Assembly (NCBI RefSeq): GCF_016031625.1
Contig: NZ_JACCHP010000001.1
Coordinates: 372,001 to 436,000 of the forward strand
Origin: Bradyrhizobium agreste
GTDB lineage: Bacteria; Pseudomonadota; Alphaproteobacteria; Rhizobiales; Xanthobacteraceae
Direction of reading: 5' to 3'
DNA length: 64,000 nucleotides
Shown: in pieces, positions 34,691 to 45,220 of the stretch
Numbering within the stretch: position 1 is the first letter of the stretch
How the letters are laid out: the number at the start of each line of letters is the position of its first letter
Position numbers and translations under genes: made by a program
The notes under the pieces: generated by a model
The model's input: the letters and a program-made list of their open reading frames with translations, nothing else
Told to the model about the DNA's origin: nothing
Databases searched by the model: none

Positions 34691-36790
34691 ATGGCCAACG
34701 TCTTGCGTAGCTTCATCGTGCGCGCGCCGGCCCACCCAGATTTCATGGTCGCCTTGATGCTGCTTCTGGCGATCGGCATGATGATCATGCCGATCCCAAT
34801 CATCGTGATCGATATGCTGATCGGCTTCAATCTTGGCTTTGCTATATTGCTGCTGATGGTTGCCCTCTATCTCAGCACACCGCTTGATTTTTCGTCCTTG
34901 CCAGGCGTCATCCTGATCTCCACTGTATTTCGTCTGGCGCTGACGATCGCAACAACGCGGCTTATCCTTGCCGAGGGCGACGCCGGCAGCATCATCCACA
35001 CCTTCGGCGACTTCGTCATTTCAGGTAATATTGCGGTCGGTATCGTCATATTCTTGATCGTGACCATGGTCCAATTCATGGTTCTTGCCAAGGGTGCCGA
35101 ACGCGTCGCAGAGGTGTCGGCGCGATTCACGCTTGACGCGCTACCTGGCAAGCAGATGGCGATCGATGCCGAACTGCGCAACAGCCACATTGATCAACAT
35201 GAAGCACGCCGCAGGCGTGCCGCGTTGGAGCAAGAGAGTCAACTTCATGGCGCGATGGATGGTGCCATGAAGTTCGTTAAGGGCGACGCGATCGCCGGGC
35301 TAATCGTGATCTGCATCAATATGCTGGGCGGAATCAGCATCGGCCTGCTCTCCAAGGGTATGTCGCTGGATGACGCGCTGCATCAATATACCCTTCTGAC
35401 GATTGGTGATGCACTCATCTCGCAGATTCCGGCGTTGTTGCTGTCAATTACCGCCGCAACCATTGTCACCCGCGTCAACGGGCCCTCCAAGCTCAAACTG
35501 GGCGCCGATATCGTTCACCAACTTACCGCAAGCACGCAGGCACTTAGGCTAGCCGCCTGCGTGTTGGTATTCATGGGGCTCGTTCCCGGCTTTCCTTTGC
35601 CCCCGTTTGTCATCTTGGCCGTCCTGTTCGCTGCGGCAAGCTATGTCAAGGTGGGCGCCAAAGGTGATAAGGCTGCTCCCAAAACAGGAGCTGGCGGCGC
35701 TGCTTCGGCGTCGGCTCCCAAAGCGGCTCAGAAGCAACCCGTACATGCGGAAGCACTCCCGATTGCGTTGTTCCTTGCACCGAACCTGACGGACTCGATC
35801 GACAAAGACGAGCTGGAAGAGAGCATTGCACGTGTTTCAACGCTGGTGTCGGCAGACCTTGGCATCACCATTCCGCGCATCCCGGCCCAGATCGGCCAGA
35901 ACTTGTCCATCTCGCAATTCAGGGTGGACGTCGACAGTGTGCCAGTTGAACGCGATGTGATCAATCCGGGGCACCTGGCGCTCAACGACGATGTGGCGAA
36001 CATCGAATTGAGCGGCATCCCCTTTCGGCAAGACCCAGAGACGAATAGGGTCTGGATCGAAGAACGGCATGCAGCCGCTCTCAAAGCCGCCGGAATCGGA
36101 TATCATCGGCCAAGCGAAGTTCTTGCCTTGCGTCTCCATTCCACATTGACACGCTATGCACAGCGCCTAGTGGGTATCCAGGAAACTCGCCAATTGCTCG
36201 CCCGGATGGAGCAGGAATACCCTGACCTGGTAAAGGAGGTGCTGCGTACGGCGACGGTCCCTCGGATCGCTGAGGTCCTGCGCCGCTTGCTCGATGAAGG
36301 CATTCCCATCCGCAACACCCGCTTGCTCCTGGAGGCATTTGCAGAGTGGAGCGAACGCGAGCAAAACGCCGTCCTGCTCACCGAATATGTTCGTGCTACT
36401 TTAAAGCGACAAATCTGCTTTCGGTATGCCAATGCCCATCGCGTCGTGGTTGCATTTATCATAGAGCGCGAGAGCGAGGAAATCATCCGCAGCGCGGTAC
36501 GTGAAACGGCCGTCGGCCCATACCTCGTCTTGGATGATTGGCAGAGCGAGAAGCTGCTTGCACAATTCCGTCAAATCCACGCGACCATCGCGCAAAGTAA
36601 GAGCCAGCCTGTCGTTCTCGGTTCGATGGATATCCGGCGTTTCGTACGCGGCTTTCTCACGCGCAACGGACTCGACCTGCCTGTTCTATCCTATCAAGAC
36701 CTCGCCGCGGACTTCACGGTCCAACCAATCGGATCCGTTAAGCTTCCCAAGGCGCCTTCCTCGGGAGGGCTCCTAACAGCTGCGACCTAA
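34691..36790 (+). CDS. rhcV: Type III export gate protein RhcV (SctV/FlhA family)
   Basis: Major export-gate protein of 699 aa, full length for SctV. The N-terminal half has about eight transmembrane helices (residues about 17-320). Conserved segments include DFSSLPGVILISTVFRLALT, AERVAEVSARFTLDALPGKQ and MAIDAELR. The cytoplasmic half forms the nonameric ring that receives chaperone-substrate complexes. It also binds the SctO stalk encoded at 15189-15725. Confidence 0.96.
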   Translation: MANVLRSFIVRAPAHPDFMVALMLLLAIGMMIMPIPIIVIDMLIGFNLGFAILLLMVALYLSTPLDFSSLPGVILISTVFRLALTIATTRLILAEGDAGSIIHTFGDFVISGNIAVGIVIFLIVTMVQFMVLAKGAERVAEVSARFTLDALPGKQMAIDAELRNSHIDQHEARRRRAALEQESQLHGAMDGAMKFVKGDAIAGLIVICINMLGGISIGLLSKGMSLDDALHQYTLLTIGDALISQIPALLLSITAATIVTRVNGPSKLKLGADIVHQLTASTQALRLAACVLVFMGLVPGFPLPPFVILAVLFAAASYVKVGAKGDKAAPKTGAGGAASASAPKAAQKQPVHAEALPIALFLAPNLTDSIDKDELEESIARVSTLVSADLGITIPRIPAQIGQNLSISQFRVDVDSVPVERDVINPGHLALNDDVANIELSGIPFRQDPETNRVWIEERHAAALKAAGIGYHRPSEVLALRLHSTLTRYAQRLVGIQETRQLLARMEQEYPDLVKEVLRTATVPRIAEVLRRLLDEGIPIRNTRLLLEAFAEWSEREQNAVLLTEYVRATLKRQICFRYANAHRVVVAFIIERESEEIIRSAVRETAVGPYLVLDDWQSEKLLAQFRQIHATIAQSKSQPVVLGSMDIRRFVRGFLTRNGLDLPVLSYQDLAADFTVQPIGSVKLPKAPSSGGLLTAAT

Positions 36791-36820
36791 GAGTGCGAAG
36801 CAGTTCCCCGTGAGTGGCCT

Positions 36821-37348
36821 ATGAATTCAAATGAAATCAGGTGCCGGCGCTACTTGTGCTCGGCTAGTCCAGGCCCGAGGCCGGCTCTGCTTGCGATGCT
36901 CGCTATTGTGCTGCTGGCCGGCTGCGCCAGCCGGGATAGGCATGGCCTTTCACCGCAGCAGCCGTCCACATCAGATCTAGCAGATGCCAAAGAGGTCGAC
37001 CCTGCCATGCGCGAGCGCATTTCACAGGCGCTCGGTCGGGATGCTGACGAAGCGACGCTGCGCGATGCATTGAAGGAACAACCGAACAACATCGATGCAG
37101 CGATCGCTCTTGCGCGAGCCCTGCTGAAGCGCAGGTGCCCGAATGAGGCGCTTAAGGTGCTCGATACCGTCCTATTGGACGCTCCCAGCGATCTGCGCAT
37201 ATTAAATGCCAAAGCTGTTGTCCTTGATTCCGAGGGGCGCCATCGGGAGGCCCAGGAGCTTTATAATCAAGCGCTCGCAGCTGAACCCGAAAATCCGATG
37301 TTGCGCAACAATCTCAAACTGTCGCTCGCCCTTGAAGGCAAGACGTAG
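36821..37348 (+). CDS. TPR lipoprotein (Y4yS-like), end of the rhcV operon
   Basis: A 175-aa protein with a lipoprotein signal peptide ending LLAGC (cysteine near residue 31), then TPR-type repeats (NIDAAIALARALLKRRCPNE, LRILNAKAVVLDSEGRHREA, LYNQALAAEPENPMLRNNLK). It resembles the TPR lipoproteins at the end of rhizobial nopA-rhcV operons (Y4yS). It is probably a pilotin-like or peptidoglycan-proximal accessory factor of the secretin, by analogy. It lies 30 bp after rhcV. Confidence 0.8.
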   Translation: MNSNEIRCRRYLCSASPGPRPALLAMLAIVLLAGCASRDRHGLSPQQPSTSDLADAKEVDPAMRERISQALGRDADEATLRDALKEQPNNIDAAIALARALLKRRCPNEALKVLDTVLLDAPSDLRILNAKAVVLDSEGRHREAQELYNQALAAEPENPMLRNNLKLSLALEGKT

Positions 37349-37547
37349 ACTGAGAACGCCAACCCGCAGCAATGGCTGACGGCCGGAACGCATTGATCCG
37401 ATCGAGATAGCGTGGCGAGCACGGAGCGAATCGCAAATGCTCGAGGCACAGCCGCCAGCTTGCCGACAGCCGATAATCGCTATGAGCGCGGGATCTGGAA
37501 GGGCGGGCCACCGAAGTGACGCCCTATATAGAGAAAAACGAACTGTC

Positions 37548-38055
37548 ATGTTTCAGCTGATCAATGATTTATCCCTGTCCCAGCGCGCTTCCGAGCTCGA
37601 TGAAATGGGACAGCGGGCGAGCAATGGTCACTACGTTGATGACAGCCTACCTTTCCGGGATATATTATCTAACGTGAATTCGGCGCCTTCGAATTCCACC
37701 CCTGGCCGGTCCTCGACGGCGACCCGCCCGCACCCCGTCATTTTCCGAACCGCCGGTGGTTGAGATCTAAAGGTCGTTATTCGAGAACAAGCTGGCGGAG
37801 TATTATGGCGACGACATATAGCATATTGCAGCGAATCCGCAGAAGTACTCGCATCCGGTCTCCCAAAAAGCCCAACACACAGCTAATGATGCGTTTCGCT
37901 TCAGCACCAAGGCCGGCTCGGAAAAGGCGCGATATTTCAGTTATCAGCTTGGCAACAAGAGTGTGGGGCTCCTAAGAACGGAAGCCGTTGGTCGGATGAG
38001 TAAATTGTTCAACGGCGACAGTACCTGGCGCGATAAAGTTTCCTGGCCGCGTTGA
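37548..38055 (+). pseudogene. Broken effector-like gene downstream of the rhcV operon
   Basis: An intact-looking N-terminus (MFQLINDLSLSQRASELDEM, then ASNGHYVDDSLPFRDILSNV) ends at a TGA at 37761. In another frame the protein continues: FENKLAEYYGDDI, TAG at 37819, then HPVSQKAQHTANDAFRFSTK, YFSYQLGNKSVGLLRTEAVG and MSKLFNGDSTWRDKVSWPR. One frameshift (about 37765-37790) and one nonsense codon thus separate the parts, and the C-terminus is probably lost. N-terminal style and location suggest a secreted Nop, perhaps NopP-like; that name is a guess. No tts box is visible immediately upstream. Confidence 0.5.
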
Positions 38056-39085
38056 ACTCACCTCGACGATAGATTTCCGTCTACGAATTCAGCCAGGGAA
38101 GAGCATCGATGAACCCTCGGCCACAAGCACTTGCTGCCCCATTCCAGGGTACGCTTCAGTTCAGGTCGGACGTCTCTGGCCTAGAATCAACCTGCAAAAG
38201 CGAATAGGTGACGGCCCGTGTTGCTTGCCGCAGACTGCTTTGCGAACGTTTGCTTAACAATGGCACGCTAGAGCGCTCGCACCGCGATTTGGGGCACGCT
38301 GATAACTACGCCCATTCGGCGGAACTGGAGTCCAAAAGAACTATTCAATTCTCTTACGCCAGCGATGTTCAACGCTAACCTAATCCGCGCGGCCGATAGT
38401 CTACGTTACTCAGGCACCTTCGTCCTGGACTACTTCGGCGCAGTGTACTCCAAGGAGCTGCTCGCCGAGTCCCGCCTCGCGACCATGAGAAATATTGCCA
38501 AGCCACTCATCGTGTAGAGCGAGATGTGTAACAGTGAGCCTGCCGAAAGTTACACCGACGTCATATCGCCGCTCACTCCACGTTTTCTGCAGGTCTTCCA
38601 TTCTGTCAGTTGACGTTGTCCTGAGGCGTTGTGCGCACGACGATCTGATCCAGCAGACCTTTGATGATCTGCCAAGCCATAGTCGGACCGCGTAGCACCG
38701 CCTCGATTGCGCTACCACGAGCTCGCAACCTGACGCTACGTAAGATTCGGTCGCTTCATGCCAATCTAGATAGCGGCAGCGATAGATAACCGATGGCAAT
38801 CGCCGATCACCACAGGCAGACCGTTGATTCTTGGCGGCACCCATTCCAGCCACCCACAAACCTCACGTAGATCACCAGTACAAGTGATTTAGTCCCCATT
38901 CTCGGCCTGCATCGTCGTTGCGATCCAAGGACGTCACTCGCTTGATGTTGAAAACGTTCATCGGTTGCAGAGCTCTCGCATCGAAGATTCATTGCCCCTT
39001 CTTTCTGCCATGTTCGCACCCAAAGCAGAGACGCGCCGGTTGCGCAGTTTGCGCGCGGCAGTAGCGAGTGTCTCAGGAGATTTCC
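38056..39085. other. Stretch without a recognisable gene
   Basis: About 1 kb with only short or composition-driven frames, no RNA gene recognised, and no clear promoter for the two ATPases that follow. Confidence 0.4.
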
Positions 39086-39835
39086 ATGGTGAAGCCAGTT
39101 GTAATTGTGGTCGGTGCGGACAAGGGAGGAGTAGGCAAGACGACCGTATCACGGACGCTACTGGACTACTTCAGCGTCAATAACGTGCAAACACGCGCAT
39201 TCGACACGGAGTCGCCTCGGGGGACGCTGAAGCGCTTTTATCCCGAGATCACCGAGATCGTCGACATGACGACGACGACGGACCAGATGAAGATCTTCGA
39301 TACCCTAAACTCAGGGCTGTCCGTCACTGTCATCGATGCTCGCGCAGGCTTACTGTCCTCTGCGCTGGCTTCCTTGCGCGACATCGGATTTCTGGACTCG
39401 GCGCGGTCTGGCCAGATCACGTTTGCCGTGTTCCATATCCTGGGATCATCCATCGCTTCTCTAGACGAGATCGCTGAAACCGCGACCTTCATGAGCGGCG
39501 CAAAGTACTACCTAGTCAAGAACTTCATCAACGACACTCAATTCTTCCAGTGGGATCAAGCGACATATAATTCCTATTTTCACCGCATCAAGCATGCGAC
39601 TGAGTTGGTCATACCGAAGCTTAACGAAATGGCCTATGAGCAGGTGGAAGTCGCGTCCGTCCCATTCGTCGACTTCGTCGCAAACAAGGGGCGGAACGAT
39701 GAACCCGCGAACAACTCCTTCGTGCTGCGCGGCTACGTCCGGCACTGGCTGGCAAATGTCTGGAGTGAATTTGATCGCATCAACTTGACGGAATTGGCCG
39801 GCGCCAAGTCCGCCACCCGGGCCGGCGAGAAGTAG
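39086..39835 (+). CDS. ParA/MinD-like P-loop ATPase, first of a tandem pair
   Basis: Start at ATG 39086 (CAGGAGATTTCC before it). The 249-aa protein has the deviant Walker A motif GADKGGVGKTTVSRTLL at about 9-25, typical of the ParA/MinD (SIMIBI) class. A shortened switch region (VTVIDARAG) follows, then VKNFINDTQFFQWD where family members have the base-recognition segment. The C-terminal third is unlike ParA proper. No parB, minE or conjugation gene is nearby. Such single P-loop proteins occur with integrative elements, chemotaxis or polysaccharide systems; the role here is unknown. It is followed 58 bp later by a second P-loop protein. Confidence 0.7.
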   Translation: MVKPVVIVVGADKGGVGKTTVSRTLLDYFSVNNVQTRAFDTESPRGTLKRFYPEITEIVDMTTTTDQMKIFDTLNSGLSVTVIDARAGLLSSALASLRDIGFLDSARSGQITFAVFHILGSSIASLDEIAETATFMSGAKYYLVKNFINDTQFFQWDQATYNSYFHRIKHATELVIPKLNEMAYEQVEVASVPFVDFVANKGRNDEPANNSFVLRGYVRHWLANVWSEFDRINLTELAGAKSATRAGEK

Positions 39836-39893
39836 TCGCATATTCGACGAGCTCAGGTCGGACCCACGTACGAAAGAAATTGATCTGCTGGCT

Positions 39894-40613
39894 ATGTTAG
39901 CGACCCCTATCTACATCATCTGCTCTCCTAGCCCGCAGGTCGGTAAAACTCTCATCGCTCGGGTCATGAGCGAGTTCTTGCTGCTGAAAAACGGCACAGC
40001 ACTGTCGTTTGATGTCAACTTGAAAGAGCCGTCATTGCTCGACTACCTCCCCAACATCACGGAGACCGCAGATGTGATCGACACTTACGGCAAGATGCAG
40101 CTGATGGACCCTCTTATCATCCACGATCGGGTACCCAAGGTTATTGATCTCGGCTTTCACGCCTTCGACGAATTCTTCAAGATGTGCGAGGAGATTGGCT
40201 TCATGAAGGAGACGGCGCGCTGCTATGTCGCCCCTATCATTCTCTACGTCGCGGGCGCAGACCGTATCTCCTTTCGCGGTTATGAGATGCTGCGGCGGCG
40301 AATTCCGCCGGCCTCGCTGGTCACCGTCCACAATGAGTTCGTGCTGCGCGGCGGATTACCTGAAGCGATGGATGGCGAGCGGGTGATTCGGATTCGCGCA
40401 CTTCCGCTGTTCCTCAAGAGATATATAGATCGGCTTGGCTTTTCCTTCACTGGATATCTGCGCAACGAGAAGGACTGGTCGACCGAGCTGCATCAATGGA
40501 TCCGACGGAATTACAGCATGTTTCGCGATCTGGACTCGAGTGTGATGCTGCGAGGGTCCTATCGATCGCGGGGAACGGATATCGATAGCCTACGTTGTAC
40601 AAGGGCCACTTGA
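39894..40613 (+). CDS. ParA-like P-loop protein, second of a tandem pair
   Basis: A 239-aa protein with a P-loop-like SPSPQVGKTLIARVMSEFLL at about 12-31 that lacks the canonical signature lysine context (KGGxGKT) of ParA. It keeps a ParA-like layout: LSFDVNLKEPSLLDYLPN (substrate/target segment), VIDLGFHAFDEFFK (Walker B-like) and FLKRYIDRLGFSFTGYL. It shares overall plan with the preceding protein (DTxxPxxxLxxxYPxIT against DVNLKEPSLLDYLPNIT), so the pair probably arose by duplication and diverged. They may form a heterodimer. Function unknown. Confidence 0.65.
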   Translation: MLATPIYIICSPSPQVGKTLIARVMSEFLLLKNGTALSFDVNLKEPSLLDYLPNITETADVIDTYGKMQLMDPLIIHDRVPKVIDLGFHAFDEFFKMCEEIGFMKETARCYVAPIILYVAGADRISFRGYEMLRRRIPPASLVTVHNEFVLRGGLPEAMDGERVIRIRALPLFLKRYIDRLGFSFTGYLRNEKDWSTELHQWIRRNYSMFRDLDSSVMLRGSYRSRGTDIDSLRCTRAT

Positions 40614-40895
40614 GATTTCGCTCTGCTCGCCATCTATTCGTCCGACCTATGAGTAGTCGTTGACCAATGACTTCAATGGCGTTCGCAACGCGAACGCATG
40701 AATTGCGGAATACGCATCTTCGCTTGGATCGCGCATCTTTACCGTGATCGTCCGCACGGACCGCACGACCGGCAATTGAAGGCAGCTCATTGGCCGGATG
40801 CCGCATGCAGACACGCCCGTCCTCGAAAGGATCGATGACTGTCTTGAGCTTGTGAGCAGCTAGGCAGATCGACGGGCCCTTCAGTCGGAGGGCGC
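40614..40895. other. Short intergenic stretch
   Basis: Nothing recognised between the convergent ATPase pair and the nopM pseudogene. Confidence 0.35.
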
Positions 40896-42536
40896 TCAAA
40901 GCTCAAGGCCGAGTTTCCCGAGCACCTGGTGCATGACCGCGCTTTTGATCTCGCGGGCGATCAAGTTGCGTCTTGGGCGCCGAGCACCCGCTCGGCAACG
41001 GCATCGCCTGCCAGGCCATGCTCGGCAAGTCGCCCATCCAAGCGGGCTTGAAACTGTACGCCCATCGCGTCGACGAGCCGCTCCTGCATTTCAGCATGGT
41101 CTTCGGGTGCGATGCGCCTCACCACGCTTTCCCATGGTTGCCAGCGCGCTGCTAAATAGTCCGGAAATTCAGCGGCTTCCTGGTTCCGCACCGATGCCTC
41201 GGCCCTGGCCACATCGTCCTCGGTCACGTGAGAGACGTTCATGAAGCGCATGTCGGGAGCGATATGCCGCAGCTCCAGCGCGTCCCGCAGCTGGGTGTAG
41301 TAGGCAAGATAGACCTCGATCTCTCGACTTCCGCGTCGGGGGCGGCACGACGAAGCGAATTGACCCTCTCGCGCGCGATTCGGTCCAGAGCTTCCAAGCG
41401 AAACATGACGCGGCCGTGCTGGAGCAGTTCGCCGAGTCGCCCGTCATAGACGCCGTCCTCGACATCAGCGTTCAGGCTTGCAGTGTGCATGCCGTTCCAG
41501 GCCAAAGTAATGCGATCTTCGCAGCTCGCGTTCGCTCCCGAAGCCAACTCGAAATACTGCTCGCGCAAACGCGGCCTGACGGCTGCCTGCCGCAAATCTT
41601 CGGCGACCGCCTGGCGGAACGCCTCGTTGCCATAGTTCACGCTGCCCCGGAGCCTGTCGAGGAAGCGTGCATAGTCCGCGGCGCCCGCTTCATGGGCGAA
41701 GTGCTGCCAAGTGGCCATTGCCGTGGGGGCGCCCTCGAGCCAGTCCGCGGCAACCTCTTGCAGGGACCGCGGCTGAACTTCCACCGCTCCTTCCGCGGTT
41801 GAGAAGAAAACCTGAGGGCCGGCATAGTCTCCGGCATGCATCGCCGTTGCCAAACCGGCCTGCACTCAATCGGCGAGCGGATTATCCTCCAGATTAACGC
41901 TCGAGTCACGGCTTAGCTGCGTCAGCAGGGTCCCGGGCACGTTGGTCAGCTGGTTGCTGACGCCGAGCCATATCAGCTCGGGCGGGACCGTCTCAGGCAG
42001 GCTGGTCAGCTGGTTGTAGCTGGCGCTGAGCCATTCGAGCTCGGCGGGAAGAGGGTCGGGCAGGTCCGTCAGCTGATTGTACTCGACGTTCAGACGCTGG
42101 AGCCCGGCTGGAAGCCCGGGCAGGCGGATCAGGCGGTTAACGCTGGCGTCCAACTCCTGAAGCGTTTCTGGAAGGCGTTCAGGCAGGCTGGCCAGCTGAT
42201 TGTTGTCGACATTCAGGCGACGGACCCCGGCCAGAATGGGCGCAGACAAGGCGGTCAGGGACAGAGACGACAATCTAGCGGCTCATTGAGATCACCCGAG
42301 CGCCGCCAAGCTCTCGTTCGACTTACCGCCTGTTGCCGATCCTCATTTTGCCCCTGCCCGTCTTCGGCAGCCCAATCCGTCAACACCTCGTCCTGCCAGG
42401 CAGCGGCCTCGGCAGCGGACGCCTGCACGTTCGTCAGGACCTCTCCCCACTGCGATGCGGCCGGAGAGCCCAGTTCGGAGCTTTCCGAATCGGAAGTTGC
42501 GGAAGGAGTACCAGCGCCGAGCTGTTCTGCATTCAT
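40896..42536 (-). pseudogene. nopM: nopM, E3 ubiquitin ligase effector (LRR plus NEL), disrupted
   Basis: NopM effectors have an N-terminal secretion region, leucine-rich repeats and an IpaH-type NEL ubiquitin-ligase domain. All parts are here in order. The N-terminus starts at MNAEQLGAGTPSATS (42536). About five LRRs follow (LPERLPETLQELDASVNRL and similar), then the NEL domain with catalytic Cys in NASCEDRITLAWNGM and the C-terminal NVSHVTEDDVARAEASVRNQ and EIKSAVMHQVLGKLGLEL. By reading frame it carries four lesions: a one-base loss near 42268 (after EPLD), an in-frame TGA at 41866-41868, and frameshifts near 41325 and 40963. A tts box lies 300 bp upstream. Confidence 0.88.
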
Positions 42537-42834
42537 CGATGTCGTCTTTTCGGTAGCAAAAATGAAGCGAACTCGCCGGGGCGGCGCATCTTAGAGCCGG
42601 TAATCCCCAACTATGGATGACGCTTCACCGGCTAACTGCAATGAGGTGTGATCACAGAGCGAGGCCGTCACGCACGACTGGCGCGACTACGAGTGCCACC
42701 GAGGAACTGCAGACGGTGCAGCGAACCCAGGCGAAGTCTCGCTCGTGGATCGGTTGATATTGGAGTCCACCCTGGTCTCGCCTGCCAGATCTGCGTCCAT
42801 TGAGCCGAGCCTGCAAGCGACTAGCGACGTTCAC
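42537..42834. promoter_or_regulatory. Leader between tts box and nopM
   Basis: About 300 bp of presumed 5' untranslated region on the minus strand. No coding sequence is recognised. Confidence 0.4.
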
Positions 42835-42868
42835 GATACGAGAGCTAGCTGTCGATAAGCTGACGGAC
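42835..42868 (-). promoter_or_regulatory. tts box of nopM
   Basis: The minus strand reads CCGTCAGCTTATCGACAGCT then AGCTCTCGTATCGT, a good tts-box match. It is retained although the gene behind it is disrupted. Confidence 0.85.
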
Positions 42869-43346
42869 CGTAGAGCGACAAAATGGCGGATGGCCCTGTC
42901 AATTTCTCAAGCTTAGGCTCAGCGCCCCGCAGGCGAATGACTTCGAGCTGGGCCGACCGATGCCGGGTGCCGGCACGCTGCCAGCGGCGCGCTTGCGCCG
43001 GCAACTTTGCTGTTGCTTGCGGCGAGGCGCCCCCCTTCTCCCCGCGTTCAAACGCTTATGTAATAGCTGAGCTTAAAAGCTTGCAGCTCATCGCGCCTAA
43101 CGCCGCTCGCCCTTGGCTACGAGACGCGCGCGCACTCGAATGTTAGCAACACGGGCTCGCTAAATTCTTCGATGACGAGCTCCTCGCGTTTTTGACATCG
43201 GCCACGCGAACCGGCCGTCCCCCTCGGCTTACCGTCGCAAACCTCGACAGGCAAGCGCCCATGAGACGGCTCTTGATCCGTACACGTTCGACTGAATGAC
43301 CGGACAGCTGTATCTACACTGGTACGATAGAGTTTATATGTCGAGC
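42869..43346. other. Stretch without a recognisable gene
   Basis: No supported gene, RNA or regulatory element. Confidence 0.35.
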
Positions 43347-43592
43347 TCAGTGTAATCGAGCCGCGCCGCGATCAATGAACTTGAGCATCGACTGCGACTT
43401 GTTGATCTCGCATGAAACACGTTTCAGGATACGTATTGCTATCTCCTCGGTCGCGATCAGCCCCACTCTCTCGCACGCTACCCCAAAATGATGCATCACC
43501 TGCTGCTCGGAGGTCGCGATACGATTCTGCAACAAGCTGGTCGTCAATGACGAGAGCATGTGCTCGACGATGTCATTCTCCGCCCGGCTCAA
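43347..43592 (-). CDS. Hypothetical small protein (81 aa)
   Basis: Product with a regular helical pattern: DIVEHMLSSLTTSLLQNRIA, then CERVGLIATEEIAIRILKRV. The TTG start at 43592 is weak; an ATG at codon 12 (MLSSLTTSLL) is an alternative. No family recognised. It lies 157 bp downstream of another minus-strand small ORF. Confidence 0.35.
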   Translation of the reverse strand: MSRAENDIVEHMLSSLTTSLLQNRIATSEQQVMHHFGVACERVGLIATEEIAIRILKRVSCEINKSQSMLKFIDRGAARLH

Positions 43593-43748
43593 GACCTAGT
43601 CCTCTGATTTTTTGTTCAGTTCCTTTGGCGACGACATCGCATAGAGTGTCGCTGCGAAGGACAGTCGTCTTCAACATCGCGGCTTCATGCCCGTTGCACT
43701 CTGCTATCGAGAGATGGTCGTTTACCTCACGGCTCGAACCGCTTATCC

Positions 43749-44009
43749 TCAACACAGGCGCACGGCTTCAGATTGAGTGAGTTGCACGATTCTGATAGCT
43801 CCACAGCGGCGTTTCGCTCTTTTGGAGTGGATGCTTTCCTCGAAACTCGGCAGAAATTGAAACTCAACCGCCGCCCCTTTCTGGAACACTGAAAGGTCGA
43901 CATTGCGCAGTTGCTTGTCGCGCGTGACCACCACTGTTGAGTATTTAACGATGTCGCCGGCGCGATCGATTTCGCCTAGCGCCCTCGTGAGGCTGTTTTG
44001 AAAGGACAT
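43749..44009 (-). CDS. Hypothetical small protein (86 aa)
   Basis: Begins MSFQNSLTRALGEIDRAGDI, with strands such as KYSTVVVTRDKQLRNVDLSV and VEFQFLPSFEESIHS. AAGG sits before the ATG. It looks like a real globular or chaperone-sized protein, but no family is recognised. It shares orientation with the 81-aa ORF that follows. Confidence 0.4.
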   Translation of the reverse strand: MSFQNSLTRALGEIDRAGDIVKYSTVVVTRDKQLRNVDLSVFQKGAAVEFQFLPSFEESIHSKRAKRRCGAIRIVQLTQSEAVRLC

Positions 44010-45220
44010 AAGACCTTCGGAGCTTTCACCGCAGCGCTCTGCGCGGCCATCAGTGCTGCGGGTACATCGCCTCTGGCCGGAGTGACCGGCTATTCCGTTG
44101 GAGTATCTGCTCGCGAGCGCGGGCTGTTTACCCAGCGCGCCTTCGCTGGTGCGTTAAAAAGCGCCTACGGCTGTGGTCAACGATCTCTGCTGCCTGCATC
44201 ATTCCATCATTGCGCGACTCCAGCTGATCAGTGTACTGGCAATGGCTGGCCCGTTGCCCCGTGTGATGATGGAAATGGCTTTCCTGGCCATCGCCCGCAA
44301 AACGAGAAAACTGGCAATCAGCAGGCCGTCCTCTCGGTCTCCATTTGCGATGCGCCGTCAACGCCTGCCAAGCGGGCCCTGCCCATTTACCCATCAGCAA
44401 GCGTACAACCTGTCGCAACGTGAGATTCAAGTTAATAATGCTGAGGCGTGCACAGCGGATGTCGATAGCAATGATTTTCTGTGCAATGCTCATTTCGCTC
44501 GACACTGCGTTTAGCCGACATTTTGCCTTGGAGAACCAAGATCCAATCCCGGCGCGTGCGTTTCTTTGATTGGCTGGCGCGAGCCGTGGATCGCACTCAG
44601 GCTGGCTCGCCTTCGTCAAAAATCGCGCCCCCGTGGCTTTCCAATTTGTCGATGAGGTCCACCTCGGGTAAGCGACTGCGAATGGCCGTAGCAGCGCGGG
44701 TCCGACCACCATCAGAGCTCGCAATGAAGCCGCTTGGGCCGCTAGAGGTCGACATCGCTATGTTCGGGGTCGCGAGCTGCTGGCCTAAGGTCGCGCCCAG
44801 CGCCTGAACAGGCAAAAAAGCCGTCAAACGCTTACTTATTCCGCTCCCATCGACCATGGGGACATGCGTTGTGTGTTACCAGCTCCGGCTTGAGACATCT
44901 GCGTGTCGGGCATGGACTTAACTACTCTCCGGTGTTCGCCACCAATCAATCCTGTGGAGCGCTGGAATTTTGCAAGGCACACGACCGCGGCGCCGTGAAA
45001 ACGCGAGGATCTGCCTCGATTTCTCGTCACACGCGCGGTGTAGGGTGATATTGAATTGATAAGAGTTGCATACATCCAACTGCTCGCCGACTCCCGCGAA
45101 GAACAGGCGGGAGGTCGTAAGTTCTCGGATCAACTATTCGGCTGGAATGCGGAGCCAAGGAATGGCCCGCTCGGTGACCATAGGCTTGATACCCCAGGGA
45201 CGAAGTGAACTAGATCTGTG
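44010..45220. other. Decayed or non-coding region
   Basis: About 1.2 kb. A minus-strand frame at 44597-44857 starts MVDGSGISKRLTAFLPVQAL and contains IASSDGGRTRAATAIRSRLP, but without a ribosome binding site or family match I do not call it. Nothing else recognised. Confidence 0.35.
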
